From the NCBI RefSeq assembly GCF_024323335.1, contig NC_066585.1:531602582-531666581 (forward strand): a stretch of 64,000 bases of DNA. The letters are read 5' to 3'. This document shows, piece by piece, positions 62,911 to 64,000 of this stretch. Both the position numbers and the translations under genes were made by a program. The DNA is from Lathyrus oleraceus (lineage: Eukaryota > Streptophyta > Magnoliopsida > Fabales > Fabaceae). Every line of letters begins with the position of its first letter. The stretch's first letter is position 1. The notes beneath the pieces are model-generated. The model worked only from the letters and a program-made list of their open reading frames with translations. It ran no database searches and was not told the DNA's origin.

Positions 62911-64000
62911 AAGGAAAAAAAAGTTCCAAAACAGGCTTGCATGCTACGAGCCGTAGCACGTGCTACGGACACCCGTAGCAGACCTCTGGCTCTGCACTTC
63001 TAAAGAAAAGAAGATGAAGGACTTTTTGCTCTACTGCTACGGGCGCCCGTAACAACCTCTGGCTCTTGTTTTGCAATTTTTCAATCTTCTCGATTATTTG
63101 TCCTATTGCTTCATTTTTGCCCAGATACTTATTGGGACCTGAAAACATTTAAAAAAAGACAAGCAGAAAGTAAAATACAATAAAGTAAATTAAAACGGAA
63201 TAAAACGATAAAATAGTCAAGCAAAATAAGTAATAAAAGACTATGTAAAAACCATTAATCATGTACTTGTCAGGTTAGCACACCAACACACAAGTCAGAG
63301 GGGTAAGTGAGATGTAACATTGCAAGAAGGAATGGATGAATATATTTTATGGCGTGTGATAGAGTTTATATACAATGAGCTGTTAAAAACGCTCTTGCTT
63401 AATCCGGTGTGAGGTGTAGGAGATTGTCTGATTAGATCTGACATCTGACGTCTGGTGATGAGCTAATAATAGGTTGAATGTGGTGCACCACTATCTGAAG
63501 AGAGTCTACATGTCTGTATTTCGTCAAGAACATTCATTTATTGAGTCACTCAAATAGGATCAGCCTTATTAAGTTATTGGTCTGGCCTGAAACAAATTCG
63601 GTTAAATATGTTTTACTAAATCCCTACATTTAGATGGCCTTTTAACACCAACATTTCTAAATTTTTTAATAAATATGTAATTTTCCACTTTTCTACCATT
63701 TACACATTTGATCCCTATTTCGACCAGCCAAATGGTAGAGATTCACTAATGGGCCGCGTACTAGAGTCAGTTATCGTGCTCATCTTAGTTGTTAGAGTTC
63801 ATCCAACGATATTCTGCATTCCAAGTCGCACTCACCGAGGGCGGTTTTACTCGTTGCCCATTTATAAACATGATTTTGGGATACACCATGGTACATTTCA
63901 TTCTATACTTGCAAGTTACATCTCTTTGATCTCGTTCACTTAAGTGTTTGATTGCTAACCTTACAGACACACACCATCTCCACCAACCAGATATGCCCAA
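62911..64000. repeat. Tandem unit 3, truncated by the window
   Basis: First 1090 bp of a third unit, very similar to unit 2. The second palindrome has one change (GGACACCC instead of GGGCACCC). Confidence 0.88.

Larger units (their letters stand above)
58177..64000. repeat. Tandem array of a 2.37-kb unit, continuing past the window
   Basis: Units begin at 58177, 60550 and 62911 (lengths 2373 and 2361 bp; the third is cut by the window edge). Copies 2 and 3 are closer to each other than to copy 1, whose first about 130 bp is the most diverged. Each unit starts with a GC-rich double palindrome, then a region with a minus-strand TATATAAAC box and CTGACTTGTGTG sequence that looks like a gypsy LTR promoter, then A/T-rich sequence, then a stretch with several AGGGTTT motifs. 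No protein is supported. It may be the edge of a long-unit satellite. Confidence 0.9.

Overview
The window is plant nuclear DNA, most likely from a legume and probably the Ogre-rich tribe Fabeae (pea, vetch, lentil, grass pea). That placement is inferred from a 25.4-kb Ogre element with 6.36-kb LTRs, a SIRE1/Maximus-type copia element with a 3' env-like ORF, and a Ve-type receptor-like protein gene. Only one host gene is well supported: an intact, intronless LRR receptor-like protein at 52956-56339 (-). Almost everything else is mobile or repetitive DNA.

Layout. 1-8096 (-): a Tat/Ogre-related Ty3-gypsy deletion derivative ('element A'; its 3' LTR runs off the left edge), inserted in an unclassified LTR (8097-8945). 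That LTR interrupts the reverse transcriptase of a minus-strand Ty1-copia element ('E1', 8946-9122 and 44218-47152). The same reverse transcriptase is interrupted again by a plus-strand SIRE1/Maximus-like element ('E2', 9123-44217, target duplication CTACT). E2 is split in its RNase H by a complete Ogre ('E3', 15093-40546, target duplication also CTACT). E1 abuts a degenerate CACTA transposon that ends at 51209 and whose other end is not seen, so E1 probably sits inside it. The order of events is CACTA, then E1, then E2, then E3. LTR comparison by eye agrees: E2 LTRs differ by about 4 percent over the stretch I compared, E3 LTRs by only about 7 substitutions in 6.36 kb. To the right lie a gypsy-LTR-like relic (51590-52070), the receptor gene, a dispersed repeat, and the start of a 2.37-kb-unit tandem array (58177 to the window end).

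How the parts work together. E3 carries the full Ogre plan: 18-nt primer binding site, ORF1, gag-protease, a candidate intron, then reverse transcriptase, RNase H, second RNase H and integrase in one long ORF, a long 3' UTR, polypurine tract and LTR. Two A-run frameshifts in gag and a stop upstream of reverse transcriptase make it doubtful that this copy is autonomous. E2 is older and carries many stops, but keeps a UAG-CAA-UUA leaky-stop context at the end of pol.

Most notable observation. The 3' UTRs of E3 and element A, whose repeat sequences are unrelated, are both arrays of small hairpins with a constant loop (CGGTAA in E3, an 8-nt GTACRYTA-like loop in A as read on the + strand) and stems that change sequence while keeping complementarity. 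The E3 LTR also holds four copies of a larger module whose three helices covary. These look like selected RNA structures, or palindromes maintained by reverse-transcription template switching. All counts were made by eye.
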